Assembly (NCBI GenBank): GCA_002699585.1
Contig: PABP01000005.1
Coordinates: 53,982-117,981 of the forward strand
Length of the DNA: 64,000 bases
Direction: 5' to 3'
Source of the DNA: Anaerolineaceae bacterium
Lineage (GTDB): Bacteria; Chloroflexota; Anaerolineae; Aggregatilineales; Phototrophicaceae
Both the position numbers and the translations under genes were made by a program. This document shows positions 35,367 to 44,163 of this stretch, in pieces. Positions within the stretch are counted from its first letter, which is position 1. Each line of letters begins with the position of its first letter. The notes under the pieces are model-generated. The model saw nothing but the letters and a program-made list of their open reading frames with translations, was not told where the DNA came from and searched no databases.

Positions 35367-36560
35367 TTACGCTGTTGGCTGTAATTCGGAGAGGGCCGTT
35401 TTCAAGCTGTCGAGGGCAGCGACTTCGGCGTCGTAGATCGCTTCCAGTTGGGTCTGCATCTGCTCATAGAGAGCCGTACGACCCGCTTCGTCTAATGGGC
35501 AGTTGGGATTGTATTCAGCCATCATCTCGGCCATGCGCGCGGCGACATCGGCAGCATCTTCATGATGGTTGCGCACCAATGTATAGCGCGCATCGACCAG
35601 ATTCTTGGTCGTGGCCATCGCTTCCACATCATCGGAAAGGGCGGTGTTGGCCAGGGTTTCCCATTCACCAGCCGCCAGCCGATACAGGCGCGCACTCTCT
35701 TCCAGAACGGGCGCGTCGAGAATATAAGCCGCCTCGTCAAGGAAATCAGCATACAGGCCGCGCAGGCCATAGCCATCCGTGCCATCCTGGGTGATGCCTT
35801 CGTAGACGCTGCGCAGCGTTTCATACAATCCATATCCGTCTTCGAAGACCACCGGCCAGCCTTTTTTGTTGCTGGTGGAGGTCATCAGACGCGACCATTT
35901 TTTATAGACAGGCAGGGCGAAAGACTCGCTATCGCGGCCCAGATGTTCGACGCAGTCGGCGATGCCTGCGACGATAGCCGCCCGTAAATTCGGCTCAGTG
36001 GTGGGTGCTTCAACCGACATAACACGGTATTTGTCGCTGCTGATGCGTCCGCGCCCAGCCAGGAAAATATCGGTGGGCACGCTGTACAATTCCGGCGACA
36101 GATCAGCGACTTGCACAGCTTCGTCATCCTGGCTGTAGACGGTCACGATATGGCCAACATGGCCCTGCATGGACTCCGGCAAATGTTGATAGGGCAGATG
36201 CGCTTTATCGACCCAGACAGCAGCCGCATGGCCATTTGCGAGCGCATCCGCCAGGTTGGATTGAGCCTTTTTGACGCCGCCTGTTTCCGCAAAATGGGGC
36301 GTCACGCTGATGCGCTGCAAAGCGTGGGTCATATAGTCGACAGTGTAATTCCAACGATTGCGGAACCCCATGACGATAGTCGCTGAATTGTGCGCTTTGA
36401 ACTCCCACAAAATGTAACCTGCGCCTAAGCCACCGCCGATGCCCAGCAGCATAGATTCGGTGTACGGTTCGCCGCTGATCGGGTCGGTGATTCCGGCGCT
36501 GGCCAGGACGTTTTTGAGGGCGGCGGTCGTCGGGTGGATGCCGTTGTACAGGTCGCTCAT
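35367..36560 (-). CDS. BtrH N-terminal / DUF4872 domain protein
   Basis: The 397-residue protein resembles the BtrH family. It has a papain-like, acyltransferase-type N-terminus (HPTTAALKNVLASAG, then GIGGGLGAGYILWEF and HAAAVWVDKAHLPY), followed by a helical DUF4872-like region. BtrH transfers an acyl group in butirosin synthesis, but many relatives have no known role. A His in QGHVGHIVTVY could be catalytic; the usual nucleophile Cys is not evident near GGGLG, so activity is uncertain. It lies 50 bases after a VOC-like gene on the same strand. Confidence 0.75.
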   Translation of the reverse strand: MSDLYNGIHPTTAALKNVLASAGITDPISGEPYTESMLLGIGGGLGAGYILWEFKAHNSATIVMGFRNRWNYTVDYMTHALQRISVTPHFAETGGVKKAQSNLADALANGHAAAVWVDKAHLPYQHLPESMQGHVGHIVTVYSQDDEAVQVADLSPELYSVPTDIFLAGRGRISSDKYRVMSVEAPTTEPNLRAAIVAGIADCVEHLGRDSESFALPVYKKWSRLMTSTSNKKGWPVVFEDGYGLYETLRSVYEGITQDGTDGYGLRGLYADFLDEAAYILDAPVLEESARLYRLAAGEWETLANTALSDDVEAMATTKNLVDARYTLVRNHHEDAADVAARMAEMMAEYNPNCPLDEAGRTALYEQMQTQLEAIYDAEVAALDSLKTALSELQPTA

Positions 36561-36610
36561 CAGGGTGTTTCTCCTCGTCTGGATCGTTCAGTCATGAACT
36601 CGAAAAACGG

Positions 36611-37333
36611 TCAGGTTTTATCTAAAAATGGCTCACCCGTGAACAGCAAAAAAGTGAGACCTTCCGGCGAGATGAAAGCCGCATTTTCGATGCGCACCGC
36701 GTCGGTTTGCATCAGCGGGCGAATTTGCACACCAGATGATTGCACCAACAAAATACGCGCGGCCATATCCGGCGAAAAGTAGGCCAGCCCCATGAGCATC
36801 GTCGGATTTTCATGCAGGCCGATCACGAACAGGCCATCACTGAGCACGACATAAGGGTGGGGGATTTGGGCGCTGTTGAGCGGTTCATAGCCCAGTTTGC
36901 TCCAAAAACTGACGGCTGCAGCCAGGTGCTTAACCGGGATGCTGAACTCGCCGATATGGCCCATGATGGTCGATGGTTTGCGGCTGGTTGGCGTGCCTTC
37001 CGGCATGTCGAATTTGGCTTTGCGCTCGTTCAAGCTGATGTGCAGGCCATTCGGTGACTGGAACGCTGCACGGCCTGTGGATGCGCCTTTGCGCTTGACT
37101 TTATCCGGGTTGAAGAGCGCCCGTACAGCAGACACATCGCTGCCAAAATAGGACAAAACAGGCGAGGGCGTATCCGTATGAGGGGTCAGGTGCAGGTTGA
37201 TGTTGCCATCGGTCAAAGTCGCGCCTTCAGCATCCTCATCGAGCAGCTTCCAACTCAGCTTTTGATAGAAAGCGACCGAGTTGGCCAGGTTGTCTGTGGT
37301 CAGGTTGAGCTGTACGGATTGGCCTAAAAACAT
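36611..37333 (-). CDS. Two-domain VOC-like protein
   Basis: The 240-residue protein carries two glyoxalase-like units, with VQLNLTTDNLANSVAFYQKL at the start and IGEFSIPVKHLAAAVSFWSKLGY beginning the second near residue 130. The expected metal-binding Glu/His set is incomplete, so it may bind a ligand without catalysis. It is the first gene of a possible operon with the BtrH-like gene. No promoter stands out in the 400-bp region upstream. Confidence 0.75.
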   Translation of the reverse strand: MFLGQSVQLNLTTDNLANSVAFYQKLSWKLLDEDAEGATLTDGNINLHLTPHTDTPSPVLSYFGSDVSAVRALFNPDKVKRKGASTGRAAFQSPNGLHISLNERKAKFDMPEGTPTSRKPSTIMGHIGEFSIPVKHLAAAVSFWSKLGYEPLNSAQIPHPYVVLSDGLFVIGLHENPTMLMGLAYFSPDMAARILLVQSSGVQIRPLMQTDAVRIENAAFISPEGLTFLLFTGEPFLDKT

Positions 37334-37735
37334 GCGATTTTTGCGCTCCCAAACAGTGCATTTTCGCGGTGTACAGTAGACTTAAAAGAGCAGGTCAAAA
37401 AGCCATAGAAAATAGCCTGAAAACTTATCAAAATCGCCTTTGTCCTGATAAGTCGTCTTACGAAAGCGTAACTTTTGATAAGTACACGACCGACTGCCCC
37501 ACAATTTGGCTATGTTAGCAACTATGTTAGCATTTGCTTTTTGTACGCTCAGGGGCCTTATTAGACGGGGGAGTCGGCTGTTAGCTAAGGTCCGTCGATG
37601 GCAACAAACTTTCTCGTTTTCTAAAGCTGCAAACGCCCATATATCCCAACTTATCCCAAATTTAACCCATATAGGCACATCTTGCATAACCCAAGACCAT
37701 TTCCCAAGGGTGCAGCTATCGCGTTTGGGATAGCT
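37334..37735. other. Intergenic region with short repeats
   Basis: No convincing gene is present. TGATAAGT occurs at 37446-37453 and inside TTTTGATAAGT at 37473-37483; the latter is the exact inverse of ACTTATCAAAA at 37423-37433. A 12-base tandem repeat, CTATGTTAGCAA then CTATGTTAGCAT, lies at 37510-37533. The composition is AT-rich, and these may be regulator sites or remains of an inserted element. Confidence 0.4.
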
Positions 37736-38686
37736 TTATTCTACGGCCTCATCTGTGAAAAGCGCTTGGGCATCATTGATCGATTTGGGATACCAGGCGG
37801 CATGGCCTGGATTGGTCAGCAGTTTGACCGCAGGCTGCCAGTTATCCCCATATTCTGCTATTGAGCGTACCCAGCTCTGGAAATTACGCCAGCCGGCATA
37901 GATGCCACTGTTGTCGGTATCGTCATCAAAACCACTGTGGGTAAAGGTCAATCTGGTTTGACCACTGCCCTCCTCTAGCGTCCAGGTAACGGTGGTGGCT
38001 TGCCCTGTTTCGCCGTCCTCATCCCACTGATAGGCTAGCTTCTTGTTAGGGTCGAGTTCCAATATTTTGATTGCCCCTACTCCCTCACCCCAGCCCAGGT
38101 CAATTTTGCCGCCAACATGTGGCTCGACAGTGGCTTTGCTGGCGATCCAGCGTTCGAGCTGTTTGGGAGAAAGCAGCACTTCAAATACGGTCCCGGCATC
38201 GGCGTCGATGTCAATCACATGGGTGATGTCCCCTTTCATACTCTTGGAAAAATCGACGCGGGCATCACAGGCCTTGCCATCCAGGTAACGGCGTAAGTTC
38301 TCCAAAGACAGGAACCAGAAGTCTTCAGGGGCCAGGGCATAGTTATGATGCTGGCCCAGGTCGCCATTGGCATGGTGCAGTGTCAGCATGGTGACCTCCG
38401 ACTCGCGTTCGCGCAGCATGAGCCGCACATTGGTCAGACCTTCAGACAGGTGCCAATCGTAACTCAACAGCCGCCCTACTCGATGCTCAGTGACGGGATG
38501 TTTGCCCTCCCCGCGCGTGGGTGCACCGGGTGTAAATCGACCCCAAAAATCATAAGCACCAGCGGCCACATCGACTGCTGAAAATTCAGTGAACCAGGCA
38601 GTCAGCGCGGCATCATCGGTGAGGGCTTCGTACACCCGTGACGGTGCAGCATCGAGCTTAATTTGCATACGCAAGACGGTATCCAT
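37736..38686 (-). CDS. Tandem SRPBCC (AHSA1-like) protein
   Basis: From the ATG at 38686 the protein has 316 residues and two START/AHSA1-like units. The first begins LRMQIKLDAAPSRVYEALTDDAALTAWF. The second begins VIDIDADAGTVFEVLLSPKQLERWIASKATVEP and ends with SGFDDDTDNSGIYAGW. Such proteins bind hydrophobic ligands or act like activators of Hsp90-type chaperones. The ArsR-like regulator gene lies directly upstream on the same strand, a pairing that is very common for this family. Confidence 0.85.
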   Translation of the reverse strand: MDTVLRMQIKLDAAPSRVYEALTDDAALTAWFTEFSAVDVAAGAYDFWGRFTPGAPTRGEGKHPVTEHRVGRLLSYDWHLSEGLTNVRLMLRERESEVTMLTLHHANGDLGQHHNYALAPEDFWFLSLENLRRYLDGKACDARVDFSKSMKGDITHVIDIDADAGTVFEVLLSPKQLERWIASKATVEPHVGGKIDLGWGEGVGAIKILELDPNKKLAYQWDEDGETGQATTVTWTLEEGSGQTRLTFTHSGFDDDTDNSGIYAGWRNFQSWVRSIAEYGDNWQPAVKLLTNPGHAAWYPKSINDAQALFTDEAVE

Positions 38687-38782
38687 TTTTGTGATGTCCC
38701 CTTCTCTATTTTGCGATTTTTGTTTGTATGGCTTTTCCCAATCCGTTTCCCAAAGGCGTGCCAACGAGGCTTTGGAAAACGG

Positions 38783-39430
38783 CTAATTCTGGCTGTCGAT
38801 GGGTGGCGTGGCATCGGGTGGATTGTCGCTGGTGGAAGTCGGATCATCTTCGGTGTTTGGGTAGCACATCAACACCAGCCGGAAACCCTGTTCATCAGTG
38901 ATGGCGACATTATCGCTAGGTGTGCCGTATTTTGTGGCAAGCTGCTTAAAGACCGTTTGCAACTCGGCCAGGAAAGCGGCACGACGGGAGGCATCCGGCA
39001 GTGTGATCTGCGCCGATAGTGATAGCGACGGAATCGACTCGCCACTGGCGCTACGGTTGCCCAGGTGGCCGATGTCGTCATGGACCTCTGCCGCCAGGTC
39101 CAGCAGGACGCGCAAACTGGCCTGATCGCTGGCGGCTTGCTCACTGCCGATCTGGCTGACCAACTGCGGCGCCAACCAATAGCTGCGGGCCTGCGCCTGA
39201 TAGAAGCCTTCGACGGTGCCGCGCACCCGCTTTTCAGCGACTTTGCGCACCAGCCCCGCACGCTCTAATTCCTTGACGTGATAGTAGATTTTTTGGGGCG
39301 TGCTACCAAAGTAATCTGCCAGTTCCGCACAAGAGCGACTTTCATCCAGCCGCTGCAAAATCTCCAGGCGAATCGGCTTAAGCAGGGTTGTGGCCTGGTC
39401 AACATCATCGATATAGAACACATCGCGCAT
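38783..39430 (-). CDS. ArsR-like winged-helix regulator
   Basis: The 215-residue protein has a winged helix at about 14-85 (LLKPIRLEILQRLDESRSCAELADYFGSTPQKIYYHVKELERAGLVRKV is the span) and a longer C-terminal domain that ends in a Pro/Asp/Thr-rich tail. No metal-sensing Cys set is seen. It likely controls the downstream SRPBCC gene, 96 bases away. It is read away from the 640-bp non-coding region. Confidence 0.85.
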   Translation of the reverse strand: MRDVFYIDDVDQATTLLKPIRLEILQRLDESRSCAELADYFGSTPQKIYYHVKELERAGLVRKVAEKRVRGTVEGFYQAQARSYWLAPQLVSQIGSEQAASDQASLRVLLDLAAEVHDDIGHLGNRSASGESIPSLSLSAQITLPDASRRAAFLAELQTVFKQLATKYGTPSDNVAITDEQGFRLVLMCYPNTEDDPTSTSDNPPDATPPIDSQN

Positions 39431-40070
39431 AGGGGTAACTCACCTATTGTACAAATTATTTTTATTATAAAAACATATTTTTACAATGATGTCAAGACAT
39501 TTGTTCTACATCGAAATATATCAGGTGATGAAGGCTGAAATAGGAATAAGACTGTGGCGGGGTTTGAGGTTAGAAGCAAGGAGCCCCTGGCCCGGGATCT
39601 CCGTCGTCGTCGGGGCCAGGGACTATGAAGCGGTAGGATACTAGGTTAGGGTCCCTCAGTAAGCATGGCCATCGTACCAACAACAGCCTCGCTACAGGCA
39701 AAGTCCCTTCAACGAAGGGACCTCACTACGGGGGTGAAACTGATGCAAACCCCATCGGGTCAACATCCACCATTAGCATAATCAGACACTATGAAGAATC
39801 CTCTAAGAAGATATTGGGGCGTTATGAAGTTTGCTAGGCATCATGCAATCCTTATAACTAAAACATAGCCTATGCCTATGCCGTAGTCATCCCCACTCTA
39901 TAAGGAAAACCACCGACGCCATCTCAATTCTCTGATTACACATACTTTACAAAGCCGACGTTTTATTTACATCTGCGCAAAACTTCCCTTACACCTGTTT
40001 GCTTCAATATGGGTGTATGGAATGAGCGACCACAACAATAGGCTGGTCGCCCTATGGAGGAGTAAACGAC
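39431..40070. other. Long non-coding region
   Basis: There are no open frames with coding character in these 640 bases. The first 100 are AT-rich and should hold the ArsR promoter. The next 250 (39541-39790) are GC-richer with strong hairpins and are listed separately. The last 280 bases lead to the secreted protein gene, whose ribosome site is GGAGGAG at about 40055-40062. Confidence 0.5.
39541..39790. ncRNA. Candidate structured RNA or degenerate CRISPR-repeat-like locus
   Basis: A 9-bp stem CCCTGGCCC/GGGCCAGGG (39585-39593 with 39613-39621) and a 7-bp stem GTCCCTT/AAGGGAC with a CAACG loop (39703-39721) lie within 140 bases. The stretch 39707-39740 begins CTTCAACGAAG and ends GGTGAAAC, and has an inner ACCTC/GGGGT stem; this layout resembles some CRISPR repeats. 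Only one copy exists and no cas gene is near. No known riboswitch or RNA family was recognised, and the strand is unknown. Confidence 0.25.
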
Positions 40071-41027
40071 ATGAAACGCTTTATCACCTTTTTGACTGTA
40101 TTCGCACTATTGTTAGTGAGCGTGGCCGCCGTCGGCGCGCAGGATGATACCGCGACGAACGCGCCCCCCATGTGGCAGCGTGATCGTCTACCTAATATGA
40201 TGGACACTGTTCTGGAAATCACCGGGCTAACCGTTGAGGACATCCAGGCGGGAATAGCTGACGGCCAAACCCTGGCTGAAGTCATCGAGGCCAATGGCGG
40301 TAACGTCGAAGAAGTGCGCCAAGCATTGATCGATGCCGGGTTAACAGCCTTCGAGAGCAACCTGACCGAACGCGTCGATATGCTGCTGGCCCATGAACTG
40401 GGCAGCCGCATGCCAATCAATGGACGCGGCCTACAAATCGCGCAGTATGTGCTGGATGTCACCGGACTGACCGTTGAGGATATTCAGGCTGGGGCACAAG
40501 CTGGCCAAACCCTGGCTGAAGTCATTGAAGCCAATGGTGGCGACGTGGCTGCTATCACCGCAGAATTGAACGCTGCTGCAACTGAGCAGTACCCCAATGT
40601 CGATGCCGATACCCTGGCCACCCGTATTGATACCATGCTCAACACCGTTTTGGGCAGCCGCATGCCGAACAATGGCCGTGGGCTGCAAATCGCCCAGTAT
40701 GTGCTGGACGTCACCGGGCTGACCGTTGAGGATATTCAGGCAGGTGCACAGGCTGGCCAAACGCTAGCTGAGCTAATCGAAGCCAATGGTGGCGACGTGG
40801 CTGCTATTACCCAGGAATTGAACGCTGCTGCAACCGAGCAGTACCCCAATGTCGATGCCGATACCCTGGCCACCCGTATCGACGCTATGCTCAACCATGA
40901 ACTGGGCAGCATGATGCGTGGCTTCGATGGTGGCTTCAACTTTTTTGGACGCGGCAACATGGGTCCTAACAACATGGGCCCAGGTGAACGTGGACGCGGT
41001 GGCATGGGCGGCGGACGGCGCGGCTAA
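40071..41027 (+). CDS. Secreted tandem-repeat protein
   Basis: The 318-residue protein has a signal peptide (1-23, ending VGAQ) and three repeats of 80-84 residues. Each repeat starts TGLTVEDIQAG (residues 51, 131 and 215), goes on QTLAEVIEANGG, and ends near MLxxxLGSRM. A Gly/Arg/Asn-Met-rich tail follows (FGRGNMGPNNMGPG). Repeats two and three are nearly identical in DNA at a 252-bp period, so duplication was recent. The LAEVIEANG segments resemble helical motifs in other secreted bacterial proteins of unknown role. It should be external or loosely wall-associated. Confidence 0.8.
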   Translation: MKRFITFLTVFALLLVSVAAVGAQDDTATNAPPMWQRDRLPNMMDTVLEITGLTVEDIQAGIADGQTLAEVIEANGGNVEEVRQALIDAGLTAFESNLTERVDMLLAHELGSRMPINGRGLQIAQYVLDVTGLTVEDIQAGAQAGQTLAEVIEANGGDVAAITAELNAAATEQYPNVDADTLATRIDTMLNTVLGSRMPNNGRGLQIAQYVLDVTGLTVEDIQAGAQAGQTLAELIEANGGDVAAITQELNAAATEQYPNVDADTLATRIDAMLNHELGSMMRGFDGGFNFFGRGNMGPNNMGPGERGRGGMGGGRRG

Positions 41028-41084
41028 TTAACCAACTTCCAGGCCATAACCTGGCTAAGAATCCCCCCTTTTCTCCTTATGCAA

Positions 41085-41118
41085 GAGGCACCCCCATCTG
41101 GGAGTGCCTCATTTTTAT
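41085..41118 (+). terminator. Terminator after the secreted repeat protein
   Basis: GAGGCAC/GTGCCTC arms, with further C/G pairing inside, are followed by ATTTTTATT. Confidence 0.8.
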
Positions 41119-41166
41119 TGCACTAAATTGCACTAAGATGACAAGCAGGCTGTAAAGCTCGCTTTA

Positions 41167-42447
41167 CTATGCACTCCGCTGGCGCGGCTGCAAGACCTCG
41201 GCATAAGGGACGAGTACCCACAGCAAGGCCATCATTACCAGGGCCGATGTCAGGCACCACAGGCAGGTCGCGCCAATGACGAACGGCTCTAGGAAGGTCA
41301 GGTAAGCCGAGAAAGCAACACCCGCCAGCGCCACCAGCCACAGGAAGTTGTTCATGTGCCTGTCGCTGAAGAACTGCGAGTAGCCCCATACCAGCAAGAT
41401 CACGATGTAGACACCCAGGCCAAGTATGCTAACCGGAATCCCGAACAGGCGCGCATACTCGCTCTGCTGGACAGCGTTACAGTTGCCGACCGCGCCACAG
41501 ACAGCTTCGGCTCCCTCATTGATTTCCACAGAAGTGAGATAGCCCGCTGCGACCAACCCGGCTATAGCCAGCACCGGAATAATCCAGTATGGCAGCATCG
41601 GTTTTTGACTCGCGCGCAGGCTGTTCAGCAGCAGCACAGCGAAGGCCAGCAGCAAAATTGCAGGCAGGAGCGCAATCGCCCCTTCTTCAAGGCTGCCGAT
41701 AAATAGCGCGCCGCCCACAATCAAACCGCCGATACCCAACGTTATCAAAGCGGGACGCACGAGCTTCTGTAGGCTCTCTTTGCGGAAGGCAAACAGGAAC
41801 AGTACCATGCTAAGAATCAGGGCCATCAGCACGATAATGGCAGCAAGATTGGCAACCGGGTCCGCATTGAGTTTGTCAAACAGGGTCGCGTCCTCAGCAA
41901 GGGCTGTACTATCTAGCGTGGCATCCGCCGAAGAACTTTCCTCGGCAGCAGTTTCCTCAACTGGCGCTTCTTCCGCGGCAGCTTCGTCTACGGCTTCTTC
42001 CGCAGCGGCCTCGTTGGCAGCGGCTTCACGGGCGACTGCGGCGTCATAGGTCGATTGCAAAACGGGCACAGGCGGCAAGGAAATACCGCCATTGGCGATA
42101 CCCTCGCGCACAATATCGGGCGTGCGCGCTGGAATATCCACCGAGCCAACCAGCACGTTATCGCCGATGACAAGCATAGGAACCCCAGTTGCTTCGATAC
42201 CCAGCGCCTGTCGGGTGGTGTTCATGATCTGTGCGCCAAGCTGCGTGCTGGCATCAATGAACATCACGCGCAGTTGATCGCCAAATGTTTCCTGGATACC
42301 GGGCCAATGATTGTTGATGACTTCGTGGCAGTGGGGGCAGGTCGGTGAGTAGAAGAAAACGCCGTAAACCACACTATCCTGTGCCTGCGTACTCGGCAGC
42401 ACCAGGAACACGGCGAGTAATAAAACAATCCATTTTTTGATCGGCAT
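41167..42447 (-). CDS. Thioredoxin-VKOR fusion, disulfide-forming enzyme
   Basis: From the ATG at 42447 (GGAGG upstream) the protein has 426 residues. A signal peptide or anchor precedes an N-terminal thioredoxin-like domain with CPHC at 37-40. An Ala/Glu-rich linker (about 140-190) joins it to a membrane domain with about six helices. That domain is of the vitamin K epoxide reductase type, with loop cysteines CGAVGNC near 324 and a redox CLWC near 395. The pair should introduce disulfides into exported proteins with quinone as electron acceptor. Known bacterial fusions usually place thioredoxin at the C-terminus; here it is at the N-terminus. Confidence 0.88.
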   Translation of the reverse strand: MPIKKWIVLLLAVFLVLPSTQAQDSVVYGVFFYSPTCPHCHEVINNHWPGIQETFGDQLRVMFIDASTQLGAQIMNTTRQALGIEATGVPMLVIGDNVLVGSVDIPARTPDIVREGIANGGISLPPVPVLQSTYDAAVAREAAANEAAAEEAVDEAAAEEAPVEETAAEESSSADATLDSTALAEDATLFDKLNADPVANLAAIIVLMALILSMVLFLFAFRKESLQKLVRPALITLGIGGLIVGGALFIGSLEEGAIALLPAILLLAFAVLLLNSLRASQKPMLPYWIIPVLAIAGLVAAGYLTSVEINEGAEAVCGAVGNCNAVQQSEYARLFGIPVSILGLGVYIVILLVWGYSQFFSDRHMNNFLWLVALAGVAFSAYLTFLEPFVIGATCLWCLTSALVMMALLWVLVPYAEVLQPRQRSA

Positions 42448-42566
42448 GGAAAACCCTCCAATAAACGGCACTATCTCATACTGCATTGTCCGCTATTGGA
42501 GGGTTTGCTATTAGTGTTAGCCGTCACCACCTGACGATGACGAGCGGCAAAATCGACCTGATACCT

Positions 42567-43430
42567 TTAGACGAATAAGGGTTCCATGTCCCAGTGAGCG
42601 ACAACCTTATCCATTTCCTCATCAGATGGACGCGGACCGGCATTGCTGGCGGCTTCCAGGACCATTGGCAGCAGGTGTATATCACCGACCGTATTCAGGA
42701 AGATACCGGGTTGGCCCAGTACCCAACTAACCGCTTTATTGATGCTATCTCTATCAGCAAGCGGCTCGTACCATGTCGAATGTGTGCGCCGATCTGAAGG
42801 GTAAGGCCGCCGTGTGATCGACTTGATCGTCTGGACGGGAATATCGCGCTCTTTGGCCATCTCCAGCACGGTATTAAAGCCATCGGCATAGATGGGGTTT
42901 TTCATCATGAGGTAGTTATAGGGCAACAGCACGGAATCAAAGTCGTAGCGCTCCAGGCTGCGGCGGTGCATCTCAGCGATAGCGACATCGTGGCCCGTCA
43001 CACCGATATACTTGACCAGACCCTGTTCTTTGGCTTCCAGCAGGTATTCGAGCACGCCGCCCTCACCCATTGCCACTTCCCATTCCTCTTCACCCACCAG
43101 GTAATGCAGTTGGATGAGGTCAACGGAATCGACGTTCAGGCGTTCCAATGAGCGCAGGAATTCTTCTTTGGCCTTGGCGTAAGTGCGTTCGCCGGTTTTG
43201 GTTGCCAGGAAGAATTGATCGCGCAGGCCGCGCTTCATCCAGGGGCCAATGCGTTCTTCAGAATGACCGTAGCTAGCGGCTGTGTCGATATGATTGACGC
43301 CATACTTCAGCAGCACATCCAGTGTCTGGTCAGCTTCAGCCTGGGTGACACCACCCAAAGAGGCTGCACCGAACAGCGTGCGCGTGCTCATGTGGCCAGT
43401 ACGACCAAAGCGTAGTTTTTCAATAGCCAT
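42567..43430 (-). CDS. Aldo/keto reductase
   Basis: The 287-residue protein is a TIM-barrel aldo/keto reductase. It has [15 protein letters not shown], the catalytic region [17 protein letters not shown] (Asp and Tyr, about residues 47-55), [10 protein letters not shown] with the catalytic Lys, and [13 protein letters not shown] with His. It reduces carbonyls using NADPH; the substrate is unknown. It is on the minus strand upstream of the VKOR gene, without a clear operon link. Confidence 0.92.
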   Translation of the reverse strand: MAIEKLRFGRTGHMSTRTLFGAASLGGVTQAEADQTLDVLLKYGVNHIDTAASYGHSEERIGPWMKRGLRDQFFLATKTGERTYAKAKEEFLRSLERLNVDSVDLIQLHYLVGEEEWEVAMGEGGVLEYLLEAKEQGLVKYIGVTGHDVAIAEMHRRSLERYDFDSVLLPYNYLMMKNPIYADGFNTVLEMAKERDIPVQTIKSITRRPYPSDRRTHSTWYEPLADRDSINKAVSWVLGQPGIFLNTVGDIHLLPMVLEAASNAGPRPSDEEMDKVVAHWDMEPLFV

Positions 43431-43513
43431 TGTTTATCTCCTCGTTAAAAAACGTATTTACATTATATAAAATAGATTTCACCAAAGGCAAAACTGATGG
43501 ACCTAGAGAAATA

Positions 43514-44119
43514 CTAGTCAGATATATTGTCGCCTGTCGGACCATCAGATTGAAAGTCAATTCGGTGGAAAACGTCACTAAAGTGCAGAACACAGTCGAT
43601 TGAAGGCAGCGCTAACTGCTGATCCAGTCCGGTAAGTTCGGTGTAGAGCCAGTTGTGCGCGTCCTGCTTGAGGTAACGCTCAATGCGGGGGGCATCCTGT
43701 GAGATGAGCAAATATTCCTGCAATGAAGGAATGCGGCGATATTCGGCCAGTTTTTCACCGCGATCCACACTGGCTGTTGATTGAGAAAGTATTTCAATCA
43801 GCAGCGTGGGATTGAGCAAGCTCTCCGGCTGTGAAGCAGAGAACTCCGGTTCACCACAGACAACGGCAATATCAGGATAGCGATAGGCGCCTGTTGCCTT
43901 CACCTGAACCCGCATATCGGATTGGTAAACTTCACAAGGACGGTTCGCAAGTTGGCTATGCAGGTCTGACGACACATTCAACGCAATCAGATTATGCTTG
44001 CGACCGGCCCCACTCATAGCGAAAATTTCACCAGCGACATACTCATGCTTGATTTCGCTGTCTTGTTCAAAAGCGAGATATTCTTCTTCTGTCACATATG
44101 TGGATTTTGGCAGCGCCAT
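43514..44119 (-). CDS. Uma2 family (DUF820) putative endonuclease, copy 1
   Basis: The 201-residue protein belongs to the Uma2/DUF820 group of PD-(D/E)xK-fold proteins. The likely catalytic residues are in YRYPDIAVVCGEPEF (Asp), TLLIEILSQST (Glu) and GEKLAEYRRI (Lys). These proteins are abundant in Cyanobacteria and Chloroflexota and their role is not known. The first 27 residues and many others are identical to copy 2 just upstream, so it arose by tandem duplication. Confidence 0.88.
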   Translation of the reverse strand: MALPKSTYVTEEEYLAFEQDSEIKHEYVAGEIFAMSGAGRKHNLIALNVSSDLHSQLANRPCEVYQSDMRVQVKATGAYRYPDIAVVCGEPEFSASQPESLLNPTLLIEILSQSTASVDRGEKLAEYRRIPSLQEYLLISQDAPRIERYLKQDAHNWLYTELTGLDQQLALPSIDCVLHFSDVFHRIDFQSDGPTGDNISD

Positions 44120-44163
44120 CTTATGCTCTCTGAACCTCGCTGATTACTTACACATTCATCTCA

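Noticed and set aside
37382..37687. 101-codon minus-strand frame in the 37.3-37.7 kb gap
   Set aside because: There is no ribosome site, its composition is odd, it has internal repeats and no domain. It was considered as an integrase remnant, but no catalytic Arg/Tyr motif could be found.
39707..39740. CRISPR array
   Set aside because: Only one repeat-like unit is present, no spacers of regular length are seen and no cas genes are in the window. It is reported only as a resemblance.
39725..39775. A tmRNA-like start (GGGGGTGAAAC) in the non-coding block
   Set aside because: There is no tag-peptide frame, no matching 3' acceptor half and no TTCGA arm within the expected distance, so it is chance similarity.
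39690..39790. Cyclic-dinucleotide riboswitch (GGCAAA and GGGGTGAA words)
   Set aside because: The conserved core words do not follow in the required order and no typical target gene lies directly downstream.
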